NCBI RefSeq assembly: GCF_019645875.1
Contig: NZ_CP081000.1
Span: forward strand, 5,950,417 to 6,014,416
Length of the DNA: 64,000 bases
From: Mycolicibacterium senegalense
GTDB taxonomy: Bacteria > Actinomycetota > Actinomycetes > Mycobacteriales > Mycobacteriaceae
Direction of reading: 5' to 3'
In this document: piece after piece, positions 63,487 to 64,000 of the stretch
How the letters are laid out: every line of letters starts with the position of its first letter
How positions within the stretch are numbered: position 1 is the stretch's first letter
Notes under the pieces: generated by a model
What the model was told of the DNA's origin: nothing
Seen by the model: only the letters and a program-made list of their open reading frames with translations
The model's database searches: none
Made by a program: the position numbers and the translations under genes

Positions 63487-64000
63487 ATGACCGCAGCACC
63501 AGAAGCATCGGCGCTCGAAGCCCGCGTCGGCCACTACTACGAGGCAGACAGCCTCTACCTGGTCGGCCGCGAGAAGGTCCGCGAGTACGCCCGTGCCGTG
63601 CAGGACTACCACCCCGCACACTGGGATGTCGACGCCGCCGCGAAGCTGGGCTATTCGGGCCTGGTCGCGCCGCTGACCTTCACCTCCACCCCGGCCATGG
63701 CCTGCAATCGACGCATGTTCGAGTCGATCGTCGTCGGCTATGACACCTACCTGCAGACCGAAGAGGTCTTCGAGCAGCACCGCCCCATCGTGGCCGGCGA
63801 CGAGCTGCACGTCGACGTCGAACTGACATCGGTGCGCCGGATCGCCGGGCGCGACATGATCACCGTCACCAACACCTTCACCGACACCGCCGGCGAGCGG
63901 GTGCACACCCTGCACACCACCGTCGTCGGAGTGACGGCCGAGGACCTCAATCCGGAGATCAAGACCGCCGTTCAGCGCGCGATGATGCACGACGTCGACA
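63487..64000 (+). CDS. HadA-like (3R)-hydroxyacyl-ACP dehydratase (cut by window)
   Basis: At least 171 residues are visible of a hot-dog-fold MaoC/FAS1-type dehydratase; the frame runs off the right edge. REKVREYARAVQDYHPAHWDVDAAAKLGYSGLVAPLTFTSTPAMAC and the later YLQTEEVFEQHRPIVAGDELHVDVELTSVRRIAGRDMITVTNTF match HadA/HadC-type subunits and FAS-II dehydratases of mycolic acid synthesis. After the normal HadA end the frame continues (AEDLNPEIKTAVQRAMMHDVD), so a fused HadA-HadB-like protein is possible. ATG at 63487; a second ATG at 63475 is in frame. TAGTGT at 63432-63437 could be a -10. Confidence 0.85.
   Translation, partial: MTAAPEASALEARVGHYYEADSLYLVGREKVREYARAVQDYHPAHWDVDAAAKLGYSGLVAPLTFTSTPAMACNRRMFESIVVGYDTYLQTEEVFEQHRPIVAGDELHVDVELTSVRRIAGRDMITVTNTFTDTAGERVHTLHTTVVGVTAEDLNPEIKTAVQRAMMHDVD

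Noticed and set aside
1..64000. Search for CRISPR arrays, tRNA/rRNA genes, insertion sequences and phage genes
   Set aside because: No regularly spaced repeats, no transposase or integrase motifs, no clover-leaf or rRNA-like sequence noticed by eye; short RNA genes could still be missed without a computed search.

Overview
The window is high-GC actinobacterial DNA and almost certainly comes from a mycobacterium, most likely a rapidly growing Mycolicibacterium-type species. The lineage evidence is an MmpL-type RND transporter, a cutinase, an L,D-transpeptidase, an Rv2172c-like non-canonical methylenetetrahydrofolate reductase, a 13E12/DUF222-HNH element, a HelD RNA-polymerase recycling factor, a four-gene 'conservon' like Rv3365c-Rv3362c, and a HadA-like dehydratase at the right edge. 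Genes are packed tightly with many 4-14 bp start/stop overlaps. I see no tRNA, rRNA, insertion sequence, CRISPR array or phage. The content is chromosomal, rich in accessory metabolism and in one-component regulators (six TetR, one each of IclR, LysR, ArsR and PadR).

Layout. 1-3.8 kb: a FAH-family hydrolase cut by the window edge, an IclR regulator, and a divergent operon of a medium-chain dehydrogenase, a SnoaL-like protein and an SDR, which looks catabolic. 3.8-9 kb: a leftward operon of two tandem ABC1/UbiB kinases and a P450, divergent from a TetR gene, then an SRPBCC protein. 9-10.6 kb: a DUF222-HNH gene broken by two frameshifts. 10.6-16.2 kb: MTHFR-like protein, alpha/beta hydrolase, type-II lumazine synthase, HSL esterase with TetR, an unknown gene under a Fur/Zur-like box, an exported protein and another TetR. 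16.3-21.2 kb: a leftward MoxR-DUF58-small membrane protein-vWA-vWA-helical protein operon (Bat-like). 21.3-31 kb: an atypical P450, VOC protein, MmpL transporter with divergent TetR, DsbA-like protein, zinc ADH, flavin-reductase-like protein, Nudix, SnoaL-like protein and cutinase. 31-41 kb: membrane adenylate cyclase, AhpD-like protein, DUF3516-type helicase, HelD, FAD monooxygenase, TetR/SDR and a membrane protein.

41-52.4 kb: VOC protein, LysR with a divergent Tat-lipoprotein epoxide-hydrolase-like enzyme, exported GH5 glycosidase, a molybdopterin oxidoreductase whose four usual Fe-S ligands are all replaced, its overlapping small helical partner, a leucine-carboxymethyltransferase-like enzyme, SDR, zinc-ribbon/DUF732-like membrane protein, proline-rich exported protein, strong terminator, L,D-transpeptidase and a small unknown. 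52.4-57.7 kb: a 506-bp noncoding region with two inverted repeats, then the conservon (sensor kinase, roadblock, DUF742, small GTPase) followed by an MHYT-domain membrane protein. 57.7-64 kb: MmpS-like lipoprotein, an ArsR/SRPBCC pair with an operator, a large exported lipase-like protein, SnoaL-like/PadR pair with an operator, a serpin-like protein and the start of a HadA-like dehydratase.

The strongest leads for new biology are the molybdenum enzyme without Fe-S cysteines, the serpin-like protein with a recognisable hinge, the paired UbiB kinases with a P450, the unknown gene directly behind a Fur/Zur-type box, and the conservon linked to MHYT. Functions are read from motifs and family knowledge only; no database search was run.
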